Positions 42,779-54,291 of a stretch of DNA of 64,000 nucleotides are shown here, one piece after another (the stretch's first letter is position 1; each line of letters opens with the position of its first letter). The notes beneath the pieces were generated by a model, which saw only the letters and a program-made list of their open reading frames with translations, searched no databases and was not told the origin of the DNA. The translations under genes and the position numbers were made by a program. Source of the DNA: Neurospora crassa OR74A (Eukaryota; Ascomycota; Sordariomycetes; Sordariales; Sordariaceae); the NCBI RefSeq assembly GCF_000182925.2, contig NC_026503.1, positions 2,666,001-2,730,000 of the forward strand, in the 5' to 3' direction.

Positions 42779-44594
42779 ATGACCACCATCTCGCCCACCA
42801 AACGGCGTATCCTCGGGTCATTGAATCCCAACGCGTCACCGTGCCAGAGCTCCAAGTCTGAGTTCGAGGGGCGCATGGAAGAAGTGCAAGCAACTGAATC
42901 AACTGTTCTTCCTGCAGGGTGTGAGAACAATCGTCGTGAAGAGGAGCCGGCTAGGAAGAAGGTGTGCCTCGATCTTCGGGGAGCACAACAGCACCGGCAC
43001 CAGCACCAGCAGATAGGAGCTGGCAGTCATGGCAGGAGAAATCGGTCGAAATCAGCCTCTCCTCCTACCGAGGCTACTGTCTTGTTGGGCAAGTCAACTA
43101 CTACCGACCTTTCACAATCCACCGACATGAGACACGAGAGGGTTTCGTCTCTATCGGTGCTACCAGCTCTGCATCCAGCCCGCGTGGCGGCCGAAGGAAC
43201 GGCCCGGGCGGTTGCGGAGGTCCTGTCCGTTCCCATGGCGACCCAAATCGCTTACCCAGCCGGTCTTGTGGGCAACTTTAACAATCACAGGCAACCAAAA
43301 AGGACAAATAACCCCCGTCTTCGTTTCGTGAATCAGGCGGCCAGACAGGTACGCCCGATTTCACTCCCCATAGACAGGTGGATGCGCTGACTGACACTTG
43401 ATGATTGTCCAAAACGTGAAATAGAAAGCGGAAATCCTCCGTCTCCGCCTTAGCCTGGCCGCTTACAAGATTCAGACAGGCCAGACTGACGTCCCGCTTG
43501 AGCAACTGGAGATGCGTTCACTGCTACCGCTGGGGGGATACCACCACAGCCAGGGACGGCTGGCGGATGGTGGTGCCTCACCAGAAGCAGCAGTAGACAG
43601 ATATCATGATGGCAGCAACAGCAACCCAGCGAACTGGAGCTTCATCAGCAATAGTAGTACCAACAGCAACAGTAATAACCAAGGCCACGGTTACTTCCAG
43701 CGCATGAACCACCTCCGACACGCCGCCGGAGCAGCTATCGAAGCTGTCCAAGCGAAACAGGAGCGTCGAACGGCTTGGCGGGAGAGGGAACAGTACAGGG
43801 AATGGTATGAACAGTATGGTCATCATTATCAAGTTTCCACTTGGGAGAATGCCGCCGCTGAGCAGGATCATGATGGATTTTCTAGGGATCAAAGCCGACA
43901 GCGACAGCGGCGTCAGCAGCAGCAGAAGCAGCGCAATCTTGGAAGCGGCAGTAAATCACTGCTATCCGATCAGGGGGATCGAGTAAGTCGGCCTGATACT
44001 ACGTTTACGGGTTCAGGTACTGGTGTTATTACGACCGCCGCCATGACAACGACTACGACGACGTCCCCTCATCTTAATCGCCTGGACCTTGCGGAGCGCG
44101 CGTTGCAGGCTCATCAACGGCTTCAGTCGAGGGCGGTCACAGAAGAGCTATTGATGGACCATGAGCATGAGCATGAGCATGAGCATGATGAGATTGACTC
44201 GGAGCCAAACTCTCAACAACTTACACACCACCACCACCACCAACCCCAACAGCAGCAGCGTCATCGACATCACCTGGACAACGCCCACGAAGGGTGGGTA
44301 GTACGCCCTGCTACAGAGAACGGTCCAGAGGTTGCCAATGATATTGCAGCAGGACCAGGGAGGAGAGACCGCAATGATGATCACGAAGAAGAGGAGAGCA
44401 TACAATCCAGATCCAGGAGTCACCAGATGGTGGGCCCCGGCCCGAGTTACTCCACTGAACCTGAGCTTGAACCTGAGCTACCCAGCCTGACGCCGTACCA
44501 GTCGAAGGCCGGTGAAAAGGAGGAGCAAGATGGAGACGGGAATGGTGATGGAGATGAGGCTGCCAGTGGGTTGTTGAGCTTGTCGAGGGGCTAA
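42779..44594 (+). CDS. Whi5/Nrm1-family G1 transcriptional repressor
   Basis: Whi5/Nrm1 proteins bind SBF/MBF-type complexes and restrain G1/S transcription; Whi5 couples this to cell size in budding yeast. The exons are 42779-43348 and 43425-44594, giving 579 residues. The diagnostic part is the GTB motif at about 191-220 (KAEILRLRLSLAAYKIQTGQ, then TDVPLEQLEM), which begins exactly at the second exon. The N terminus SPTKRRILGSLNPNASP resembles a segment shared by filamentous-fungal members. The rest is disordered: Ser/Thr patches, Gln and His runs, and a (HE)n stretch from an ATGAGC repeat near 44160-44190. The C terminus is acidic with a run of Gly/Asp. A basic helix (about 240-300) rich in Arg/Gln lies after the motif. 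Which family member it is functionally cannot be told. Confidence 0.8.
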
Positions 44595-45395
44595 GGGCCG
44601 TCTACCATCCCGTAATATGGATCTGAACGGTGGCCGTGGGACAGAAGGCGTTAAATAATCTTTGACTCTGCTGGCATAAATTTGGCAAGAAAGAGAAAAA
44701 GTCGCTTACAGAGTATGATCATGGTTGGAATTTTAAAAAGCATGTCGTAAAGGCATTTCGTTAAGGCTATGTATCTTTTGGTGTATGCAGGCGTGAGAGT
44801 CAGCATCATGGTCTTGGACTGGATCAGATAACATACCTACATATGTGTATTACTGGTCTAGTCTAGGCAACCGGACGTAGCGAATTTCACACTTGCTCAC
44901 TCAAAATTCTCTGCCTTGCTTGATCAGGCAAGATCGGATGGACTTTTACCGAGACCATGGGTCGCACCGACAAGTTGATCCATTCATCCCCTCTCCCACG
45001 TGGCAGCCACACCATATTTTGTACCATTTGTAATCCGTAATTGGTTCAGCGTGCAAACAAGCAAGGTCATGACTACATACATACGTACAGCACAAGCCCG
45101 AGACATCATTGTTCGGTTCGTGCATTCCTTTCCGCTTGGGATCCAATTCAAGCAAAGAGAAGATTCATGCAACTAGGGACGAAAGAAGAGTGCACAACTA
45201 ACAAGAAAGAGTTCCTGGAGCTGGGAGTGATGAAACTGTTTGCAAGATGTTCTAGAGGGAAAAGTGAAAAGGGAAGAAGAACAGGACACGAATTACTACT
45301 GGAAAGGCGTAACGCAGAATAAGGTCAATGAAAAAATAAAACCGAAAAAGAAAGAAAGAAAGAAAGCCAGAAGATGGAAATCAAAAAAAGAAAAG

Positions 45396-45402
45396 AAAAA
45401 AA
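45396..45402 (-). terminator. RNA polymerase III T-run after tRNA-Met
   Basis: Seven T on the minus strand start 12 nt past the tRNA 3' end, a normal Pol III stop. Confidence 0.75.
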
Positions 45403-45413
45403 CTAAAGTCATT

Positions 45414-45485
45414 TAGCTGCAACTCGTTTCGATCGAGTGACCTCCGGGTTATGAGCCCGGCGCGCTTCCGCTGCGCCATGCAGCT
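45414..45485 (-). tRNA. Initiator tRNA-Met (CAT)
   Basis: This is an intronless 72-nt cloverleaf. The acceptor arms are AGCTGCA and TGCAGCT with discriminator A. The anticodon arm GCCGGGCTCATAACCCGG contains CAT. The T arm reads ACTCGATCGAAACGAGT. The A1-T72 closing pair, the GGG/CCC pairs flanking the anticodon loop and the ATCGAAA T-loop without TTC are marks of eukaryotic initiator tRNA, not the elongator. It would deliver Met to the start codon with eIF2. Confidence 0.95.
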
Positions 45486-46283
45486 TTTCCAATTGTTAAA
45501 ATTTTGGGAGCCAAGTAAAGCATATATTACTGTGCTGCTGTACAGCCGTGACTAAACTTATGAGTGCCAGTGCCGTGATTGAAAGTTGCTATTGTCTCAA
45601 AAGCGGATGCTTTGGACGGATGCAGCGGTCCAGTCGAACCTAGGTTGCGACATGATTCAATCAATGGCTTAGGTACTCAAGGGTATGTAGGGCAAATGGA
45701 GACGCTTCCTTGTTTGGAGATCGGCGATGAGAAAATGCTACTACTACACTACTCGTCAGGCGGTCTTCGACCAAGCGACTTTGATTGCATGGTAGCTTCA
45801 TGGCAAACTCCAGACATTTTGTTCAAGCTGAGAGCTCCCGGATTTCCTTCATTTTTTTGTCCTGATTAATTTATCCATAAAAAGCGTCCTCTCTCGCCCA
45901 TAATTGTATTGTTCTGTGGAAACAGTTCCCTTTGATGCGCAAGCCGCTTCGCTAGGGGCTGAGTGACAATACAGGTTTCCAGAATATCCAAACAACGCCG
46001 ATGCTAATGAACAGGGTGGTATAATGGTATCAAAAGTGGGTGCAAAAAAGGGGGTAAAAAGAAGAAGGAAAAAGAGGCAACCTCCAGCAATGCATCATTG
46101 TGGGGCGTGTGGATGTATCCGACAAGAGCCATCAGTCACATTGACACTCCTCCAGCATGCTCCGCGCGCAATTACTGAGGAGCTTCAGATAGCTCCGTAC
46201 AGAAGAATAAGCAGAAAGGAGGCATGCGAAGGTATGATCACTAGGCGGGGAGAGCTTCATCGCCAGATCAAGGCGGAAGTCAC

Positions 46284-48054
46284 TCATAAGACAGTTACAG
46301 CTGGTGGTTGTTGCGGAGGTTCGACAGGCTCAACTTGAATGGCCCCGTCAGTCCCGCGAGAGGCACCCGGTGTAGGTGGTGCAGGGGCAATCTCGGGATC
46401 CGGTATTTGAATATCCAACTACCGTCCTCAAGTTAGCATACGGTCACGGCAGGTAAAGAATACGGTTTAGGAAAAGACGTACTGTCATGTAACCGGTCTT
46501 TTTCAGTGGCACGATCTTGGGGGGGATTGTGCCATCTTCACTACCCACCGTCTTCTCCATCTCTTTGTTCCACTGTTCAATCCAATTCTCGAGCTTTTGT
46601 AACCGTGCCTTTACACCGGTAAACCCAAAGTCTTCCCATAACCAGCCTGTTGCGAGACCCAGAATGCCGTCCAAAATGTTGCGCCAGTTGTATGGACTAA
46701 ATATCGGCACAAGCTCGGAGTTCAGCTTTTGGATCACACGCCGGAACTCTTGCTCTGATAACCCTGCCGGCTCGAGGATTTCGGGGTACAGGTTTGAGAA
46801 CGTAGGAGCCAGATCACCCTCCAATAGCCAATCCCGACGGACTCGGATAATTCGCGTATTAATGTATTCCGGAGAATCCAAGGGGACGTGCGGGTTGAGG
46901 TGCGGGTAGCAAGCGTGCTGAGGTCCCCATTCGTCGCCAGCGTCTGGTTGCTGGTCAGGATCCCCCAAAATATCCGAGTCATCTGATGAAATGGCAGAAC
47001 CAATGCCGGATATCCGTGATCCTATTGACTGCCGGGCGTCCATCACATCCGGTCCTCGTTCCAAGTCGGGAGAAAATCCGGCCCCCCCTCTCTCCTCCTG
47101 CTTGGTTTCCGTTGAAGCCATGTCTTCTTTCCCTTTCCCTTTGTCCAAACCTTTCTTTCCGTGGTCGAAGCTCAGCCCAACCGGCACCCGACTCTGGGTG
47201 CTTGATATACTTTGACCCCGAGTCCTTCGTCCAGACGCGCTCGATTCCGGGATTTCTTCAATAGCGCGGATGCGAGAGGGTCCTGCGTCTGTCTCCTCCA
47301 CTCGTTCGATGGGCGAAGGTGGTATGCTAGCTCGTTTCCCTTCAAGGGAATGTCGAAGTGTGCGCGGCAGAGGGGAACGCTGCCCACTGCCTGTACTACG
47401 CTCAAGCTGCAGACTGGCTCGAGCACTGATGACTGAATGCCGTGGCTGTTGTTGGTTCTCGGGTACGGTTAACAATGGCTGATCGCCGGTGGCGGTAGCT
47501 GTTGGATATGATGGATCGAAATCGAGATGGGGCGAGGGCAGCGAGAGAGGGATCGCCGGCGGCGGAGGCGATGACTGGCGTCTCCTCCGAGTTGCTGCAG
47601 CAGGAGCAGGTGGAAGCCTCGGGGTGGAATTGGTCGGATTCCAAAGACGAGCAGGGGATTGGCGATGAGGAGAATGGAACTGGGCGTACTGGCGGTGGAG
47701 GGGAAAGTTGGATGTCGCAACTGCGCCGCGGGTTCGAAAGGGTGATTGCAAGAGCGACAATGGAGTATTATCGGGTGCCCTGCGCGGCGAGCGGCCAAAG
47801 CCGGGCGCGAGCGCGGGAGAAAGCGCTGCGGGGGGTGGAGGGGAAGGAGTCGAGGTGTGTGCGCCCGGATAGTTGGGTTGTAGCGACGGAGACGGCAGTT
47901 GAGGATTATTGGCGGTTAAGGGGTATGGAGAATGCGGCGATGAACGGTATGTTGGAGATGGCGGTTCGATGGTGGTCAAATCTACGGCGGCTGCTTCAGG
48001 CAACGAGTAGAGGTGGGCTGGTGGTGCCGTTGGTGAAGCCGTTGGAGCGAGCAA
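46284..48054 (-). CDS. erf4: Ras palmitoyltransferase subunit Erf4 (Golgin-A7/Erf4 family)
   Basis: Erf4 is the partner of the DHHC enzyme Erf2 that palmitoylates Ras on ER/Golgi membranes. The exons are 48054-46483 and 46418-46284, giving 568 residues. The conserved domain lies near the C terminus (about 395-500): TRIIRVRRDWLLEGDLAPTF, SNLYPEILEPAGLSEQEFRR, then SPYNWRNILDGILGLATGWL and FTGVKARLQKLENWIEQWN. The first 380 residues are disordered, rich in Pro/Ser/Arg. The last exon adds a Pro-rich 44-residue tail (IPDPEIAPAPPTPGAS). Yeast Erf4 is much shorter, so the N-terminal extension is a filamentous-fungal feature. ATG 48054 was chosen as the first in-frame Met in the open frame; a downstream start cannot be excluded. 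Confidence 0.9.
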
Positions 48055-48738
48055 TCAGTGGCGGCCGCAGAAACGGCCCCCTCGACAGCGTGGAAATTCC
48101 GTCTTGCGCTTGGTGGCCGGGTTCGTGTTGGTCGTCTGCAGCTCTTCGCACTCAGGGGATCCCGACTTGTGATTTGTTGCTTCCTTGTCAAGTCGCCCAA
48201 GTCCTGGAGTGTAAAAGCTCCGGTACCGACCCAGGTCGAAACCACAAGCTTGACCACGATCAACCCTGTACGCAGACAGCTAGACTGCTCAAGCCCCGTC
48301 GTCGTCGACAGGTCAGCCGTCTTCGTTGAGGTCCACCGGTTCCTCCTGGCTCGCGATCGAGTTGTTGGCTTGCTCCCCTTATCTCGATTAAAGTGACGCC
48401 AACCACGGCGGCAGCAGTCGCGGCAGAATTGACACTGGACGATCGGCGTGGAAGGCAACCTGTATAGCCGCAAACTTGACACTTTCTCTCTTTCCCGTAG
48501 CCCCGAGGACAGCGCAGGGCGGCAATGACAATGTCGGACAATTGCCAGTTCGTCGGTTGACAATAATTGCGAGTTTCCAGCGATATGCAGGGCGCGGCGC
48601 TTGGGGTGCTCTGACTGGCTCCTTTCTCTCGACTGCACGAGTGGGTGTGGAGGCGGTTGATTCCACCTTGACCCAGGGCCGCTCATCAAGCAAGCAGCCC
48701 AGCCGACCCAGGTCTTGTCAGCTGGCGGCAACCGACAA
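48055..48738. other. Upstream region of erf4
   Basis: This spacer lies between two minus-strand genes and is probably the erf4 promoter and leader. A minus-strand frame across 47982-48803 (273 codons) overlaps erf4 out of frame, is Arg/Ser/Cys-rich and has no domain, so I treat it as chance. Confidence 0.55.
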
Positions 48739-49233
48739 TCAAATACCACCACCGTTGGTCTTGCTTCCGTCTTCAACGAACCTGGCCTGGATGTACCCAG
48801 CAAAGCGACCGACTTGAATCACCCGGCGGATGTGGTTGAAAATCGAAACGAGGTTTGAGGCGATTATCGACAATTCTGATTCTTCATTTGCGATCTGTAC
48901 AACATCAACGCATGCCGTAGCGAACGCCAGATAGAAAGCTGCTTGATCGAGGTATGGTTGGGTGGTCAGATTGGTCCTTCGTGGGCGCTGAAGAGAAAGC
49001 TGATGTTCTAAGTATTTGAAGTTTTTATTCTGCCACCCCTTTTCAATGGTCACCATCAAGCAAAGCTTGGCCCTTACTCCTTCGGCCGTAGGCGGTAGAT
49101 GATCTCTCAGCATTTCCAGAATCTCCGCGTTCCTGGCAAGCTCACTGGTCAGGGGTATCAACCACCTTCATACCGAGAATGTTACCCAACATCACCGTTG
49201 AAAAGCCTCAGCCAGTTCTTGTGCGACGCCCAT
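48739..49233 (-). CDS. Hypothetical helical protein, 147 aa
   Basis: I do not recognise this protein. Two exons fit: 49233-49196 and 49144-48739, with a 51-nt intron (donor GTGATG, branch-like CTGAC, acceptor CAG). They join to MGVAQELAEAFQ-RELARNAEILEM in one frame. The product looks mostly alpha-helical, with an amphipathic start, a Lys/Asn/Arg-rich middle and a hydrophobic helix AAFYLAFATACVDVVQIA. It then continues SIIASNLVSIFNHIRRVIQ and ends TNGGGI. No signal peptide or catalytic motif is seen. The acidic/basic balance and clean frame look genuinely coding, but the weak donor and lack of a known family keep confidence moderate. Confidence 0.45.
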
Positions 49234-50069
49234 GACCAGCTGGTGGAATTTGTCTGAATGTCAATTTCCCACTACTTCGGTATGCCCGAACATAGCATGT
49301 CTACAAATTGTAATGCCTGGGACGGCCATGCCGTGCGACGTCCTGATGGCATCACAATGCGATAATAGTTTGCTTGTTAGTTTGGTTCTTCGGCCATGGG
49401 TTGAACAGGGGAGTTTTGGGGCTTCCATTACCCTTTCGAAAGAGAAACCGTCCTCCTTTCGTGACGATATGGGACAACAACGTCGACAAGGGTCCAGAAC
49501 GCTACAGAAGCCTCTTACGGATGTCCTCTTAGCCTCTTTCCATATCCTTGGAGGCCTTTGTAGTGTAAAGACTGGATGATATCAGCCTCACGGCGTTCAC
49601 CCAATCGAAGTGGATCCAGTAAAGCTTTGGCTCTTTGGTACCAGACTATCTATCAAATCAGGGCTGGATTGTACGGATTCGATCTCCGATGGCCGTTACA
49701 GATGCATGACACTGAATATCGGACGAACTCATAATCGATCCCGATTTGGTGCGGTGCTCGGACGCTGCAAGTCCAAGCATGAACACCAAGGGTTATGCGT
49801 CTGACCAACACATGGGAAAGGCTATAGCGCAAAGAAGGTACACAATTCAAGCAAGAGTTCACGCAATTTTATCTGCAGGTACATATACCGGCGGTGTGTT
49901 GTAGTGTACCAGAGCGTACTATGCTTGAGCAATCTTTGGCCTGGCTAGCAGGGTTAGTTACAACCTCTTGTTGCCGTGGGCTCGTTCTTCACATAGATGT
50001 TTCCCCAAGAGAGGCATCGATTCTCCATATCTACACCTATTCCTTACAGCCTTTCATGTTCACCTGTCG

Positions 50070-50091
50070 GCAAGCAAGCAAGCAAGCAAGC
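50070..50091. repeat. (GCAA)5 microsatellite
   Basis: Five GCAA units plus GC occur in intergenic DNA. Confidence 0.9.
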
Positions 50092-50385
50092 GGGGCTTCC
50101 ACATGGGCGCGCATGTCCGTCCTGCATTAGGGCCAAAAGCCCACGTGCAAAAAGTCCATTGCAAGAGGGACATCGAGTGTGCTTTATTTGGTTTTCACTT
50201 CAACCCCAACTGCTCAACGGCTGTTTGCCTATGTATCACCACAGATACTCCACAGGAGAGGAGCATCTCTTCAGTGTCGACTAATTCATTTTACCATGGT
50301 GGATGAAAGGAGTTCCGATGCGGCCCTTCCCGTCCGAGACCTTTGAATGTGCCCTTTGCGTCCAGAGGGTTAGACACACACGCAA

Positions 50386-50386
<1 letters not shown>

Positions 50387-50431
<45 letters not shown>
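50387..50431. repeat. Poly(A) tract, A45
   Basis: Forty-five consecutive A, the longest homopolymer in the window, are followed by short GACA/A7 interruptions. No transposon sequence adjoins it, so slippage growth is the simplest origin. Confidence 0.95.
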
Positions 50432-50433
<2 letters not shown>

Positions 50434-51483
50434 CAAGACAAAAAAAAGACAAGATTCCCAGCCGACGCTGACGCAGGGCCTCATTTTACCTAGCCAATGA
50501 AATCAATCATCATGGCTATTTGCAGCAGATATTCCGAGCTCTTCCGCAAGCGAGGCCGGGAACCTGACTACCTTATCTGGAGACCCAAGCGGGGTTGAGA
50601 ATCAGATGTCAGAAAGTTGCTCGTCGTCGCTAACAGCCGTGTGTAGGTGAGTCGATGAGCATGACTGTTAGCACATCGAGGTTTCATTCTTGATACCCAA
50701 TGCCACCACCTCTCAAGGTGCCACTGCCAATGGCACAATGCAGTGAAACACCAACCTGGAGGAGAGCTGCACGCAATCCAAAGCTCGAACGAGCCAAGCC
50801 CAGGGCGGCTAGGGCCATGACTTATAAACCTACCACTTCCTCTTCTTCTCCACTTGGTAGCAAGTCTCTGTCTCTCGGCTTCCCAAACCCTCCGGAGATC
50901 TCTTCCAGGCCGTGCGTTTCTTTCAGTTGAGTACGCGTTGCAGCAACATCAAGTCCGTCGCCACCATTCACGCTACTGTGCAGATTGCGGGATCGACTGC
51001 CTGGATGGCAGCTCGCTGTGGGCTCCAAAAGACGGAAGCTGAATGAATGACGGACGTGCAGTCATCTGGCATCCGACAGCGACGGGACGAACCCATCTTC
51101 CCCGCAACTCCAATTGATCCGTCTAGTCGCAGACTACGTCACAGTGTCCCGCCTTGCACCTACTTACTCACCCGTCCTTGCTTTGCAACATCGCTTCCCT
51201 TCGTTGTGAGGGCCGCACCACTATACAACTTAACAACACCCGGCACCCTTCTCAGTCTTGTCCTAGAATAGTCACCTCTGCCAAACACGTCTCCTGTTAT
51301 TGTCAAAATCTGCAGGCAATCCCTGGGCTCTGGTCGCCGCGAAAATCAAAACACCACTCAGCTGCACATATACCTACGGTGCATTGCGCTCTCGCTCAAA
51401 AGTGCTAAAGTACAGCCACGACGCATTCGCTTCGCTGTTCCTGCCCGAGAAGTCAATGACAGACGCAACAACGCCTGGACTCC

Positions 51484-53318
51484 ATGACAGAAGCGCCACC
51501 AAAGCCACATCCGATTCACCCCAAGGCCAAAGCTCCAAACATGGCCACAGTAACTTCTACAGAGACCGAGGACACTCCCGCCATGTCGCCGTCCACTCTC
51601 GATAGTCGTCCGATGCGCCGGGCCGCAACCATCGGCGAAGGGTCCCAGCCAGCCCAACTTCGCCGCCGCCTCGTGAATTCTCAATCCACCCTAGGGACCT
51701 CGTTTGGAGAGTTCAGGCGACGCAGCTCAACCTTCTCGGACTACAGTCTAGATGCCGCAAGAAGGAATCTTCATCATGAGATTTTGAACCCGGCGGCCAG
51801 CTTCGATTCCGATGAGCATGGGGCTTCAGAATCCTCCTTGATGCCTTTGGCATTTGCGCTACTGCCAGCCATTGCAGGCATGTTTCACAACAAGGGAAGC
51901 GACTTCATTACTGACATTATCCTAATTGTTCTCGCCGCCATCTTTCTCCATTGGTCTCTCACAGTTCCGTGGTACGTTTTGGTGTCTGATATGATGGTCT
52001 GCTCTTCCAACTTACACGCTAGCACAGGAACATGTACAAGTCTGCCCAGCAGGTGCGCTTAGAAAACGAGCAAATCGTCGAATCAGCCCTCGACGAAGAT
52101 GGAACGTCACCCACAGTAACAGCTATCCAAACACCATCCGTGGAGGTCGAAGAACCACGTACTCCGATTGAAAGCAAGCAGACTACCTCTACGAGCGACG
52201 AAAACGCTAAACTAGATAGTCCTGAGATACCTATCGCCCCTCAACAAGAACCCCACAGCCCTCGCCACACCCGCCGCGTTGACAAAGCCCTTGGCGAGCT
52301 TTACAAAATCGAATCGCTCGCTCTGGTACTTTGTTTTGTCTCTCCGTTGATGATGGCCTATTTACTCCAGATCATGCGCAACCAGTTCAAGTCAGAGGGC
52401 GGGCTCGTCTCTGACTTTTCCCTAACGCTTTACATCCTCGCAGCCGAAGTTCGGCCTTTTTCGCACCTCATCAAGCTCATTCAAGCGCGCACGCTACATC
52501 TCCAGCGCATCGTCCACAAAAACCCATATTCCGAGTCGGCCATAACTCCAACCAAGTTGCAGGGTATTCTGGAGCGGCTGGGCGACCTGGAACAACGTGC
52601 TACAGGCTTAAAGCCATCGAATGGGTCGGCAAACAACCTTGACAACAACGGACAAAACGACGGCTCGGAAGGAGGCCAGGACCAGCAGAACCTGAACCCC
52701 AAAGTCCGCGACGGGATGGTGCGTGAAGTCCGCAATACGATTCAGCCCGATCTGGACGCGCTCAACCGTGCAGTCAGACGCTATGAGAAAAAGGCTACTG
52801 TTTTGGCTTACCAGACAGAGGCAAGGTTGGGCGCGCTGGATGGCAGACTAAACGATGCTATTGCGCTGGCAGCCGCGGCGGCCAAGGCTGGAGGCACTGG
52901 TGCCAGACCGCACGGGAACAACAGCCGCGCAACTGGTGCTTCGGGCGCTAATAGCGGGTTGAGTTTGTTCGGCCTGCTTGCAAAGGCGCTGGATACGATT
53001 GTCTGGGCGGCGGCCATGCCGTTCCAGGCATTGTTGGGTCTTGTTGTTTTGTTCCCGCTGAGGGCGGTGGCAGGCTTTCTGAAGGGGGTAACTGGAGGAA
53101 GCAGTAGTAGAAGCCGGATTGCCGTTGGTAAGGTTAGTGGCACAGGTATTATGGGTGACGCGAGGAAAGGGATCAATGGGAATGGATTTGCGACTGGACC
53201 TGGGAATTCGACCGGATTCTCTCCATACGTCGGCGGGGCCGCTGAATATGGCTTTTCAGCGAGTGGTAGGAGAATGACATCGGGGAGTGGGAGTGGGGCG
53301 CGGTATTCAAGGAGATGA
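51484..53318 (+). CDS. Conserved fungal multipass membrane protein, function unknown
   Basis: The exons are 51484-51971 and 52028-53318, giving 592 residues. The N terminus is disordered with RRSSTFSDYSLDAARR, a basic Ser patch. Two hydrophobic helices follow (about 115-133 and 138-160: LMPLAFALLPAIAGMF and ITDIILIVLAAIFLHWSL), then an acidic Ser/Thr/Pro linker. A third helix (ESLALVLCFVSPLMMAYLLQ) and a well-ordered block (SDFSLTLYILAAEVRPFSHL, then IKLIQARTLHLQRIVHKNPY) come next. A charged coiled-coil-like region with predicted pairing residues precedes a C-terminal hydrophobic stretch (WAAAMPFQALLGLVVLFPLR) and a Gly/Ser tail. I recall the same pattern in other filamentous fungi but know no assigned function. 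It has no enzyme motif. ER or nuclear-envelope location is a guess. Confidence 0.75.
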
Positions 53319-54254
53319 GTGAAGACTGACTGTAATGAAGGGATGAGAAAAGAACCATGTCGGGCGGCTGGTTCAATAACCATGACTCTTTTGGCATGGG
53401 CGCTACCTACGCTGTTCCTGTTGTTACAAAGTATATATTCTTGTGGTTTCATTTGTCATAGTTGTCATGACCTGTTTCGGTAAGGCGCCAGAAAGCGTAG
53501 AGCATTGGGCGAGATACCAACACCACAAAACCTCAAAAAGTTACATTATCACTACAAAATAGACGATACCTTTGAAATCGATTTCTTACTATCTCATTTT
53601 GTTGCGGTACCCTACCTTGCCTTGCGCCGACAACTCACCGCGACTACGCCATTCCATGATACATACCTTGACTGACGGCTTCGGGACACGCATCGCCTCA
53701 CCGTTTTGAACCGGAACAATCAGTCCATGCTCAAGCATACCATGACCGATGGGGAAGGTAAGCTTCAAGAAACCGCCCCCAGTGTCTTAGAACATGAACG
53801 GAAGTCCGGCAGTACATACGTGGTATATCAGTTAGCACCATCGACCCGCCTTATCTATATATGTGGCTTCGAGTCACCCATCCAACCCACAATCCATACC
53901 AAGCTGTCGGGCTCGGTGAATTCAGTAGCTGACCCAAGATCAAAGTTACGCCAAACGGGTGGTTGCAGACATATTACCGGGGTGCGGGGTATCAAGATCG
54001 GTAGATGTTGCCGAAGGGAGGTTGGGATACATTGAAATCGAAGTGGGGAGGAGTGGGGGGGGGGGAGGGCTCGAGAATAAGGCACGAGGGATCGGTAGGT
54101 AAGTTAAGATGGGAGGTAATATATGGAAGCTGTCCTGAAGGTGAAGAAAGTGAGCGGGAGTGGTAGGATCAAGAGGGTGTAGAGAGACGCTGAGTTCTGT
54201 TTGAGACATGAAGTGCCCGTATGCGTGATGAATGCGTCTAGCCTTTTCGCTTTT

Positions 54255-54256
<2 letters not shown>

Positions 54257-54288
<32 letters not shown>
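54257..54288. repeat. Poly(T) tract, T32
   Basis: Thirty-two consecutive T lie just after TTTTTC. Confidence 0.9.

Positions 54289-54291
<3 letters not shown>

Larger units (their letters stand above)
44595..46283. other. Intergenic region containing tRNA-Met
   Basis: Convergent 3' regions of the Whi5-like and Erf4 genes lie here with one tRNA gene. A short (GAAA)n tract occurs at about 45345-45366. Apart from the tRNA and its terminator no gene was supported. Confidence 0.6.
49234..51483. other. Divergent intergenic region with poly(A) and GCAA repeats
   Basis: This is the region between the 147-aa gene (-) and the membrane-protein gene (+). It contains a (GCAA)n tract at 50070-50091 and A45 at 50387-50431. 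Small frames here are short and without domains. The final few hundred bases are C/T-rich leader-like sequence. Confidence 0.55.

Noticed and set aside
45579-45869. 96-codon frame right of tRNA-Met
   Set aside because: No domain and short; sits in convergent 3' DNA.
47982-48803. 273-codon minus-strand frame overlapping the erf4 start and the orphan gene end
   Set aside because: Out of frame with erf4, Arg/Cys/Ser-rich, no domain; upstream leader of erf4.
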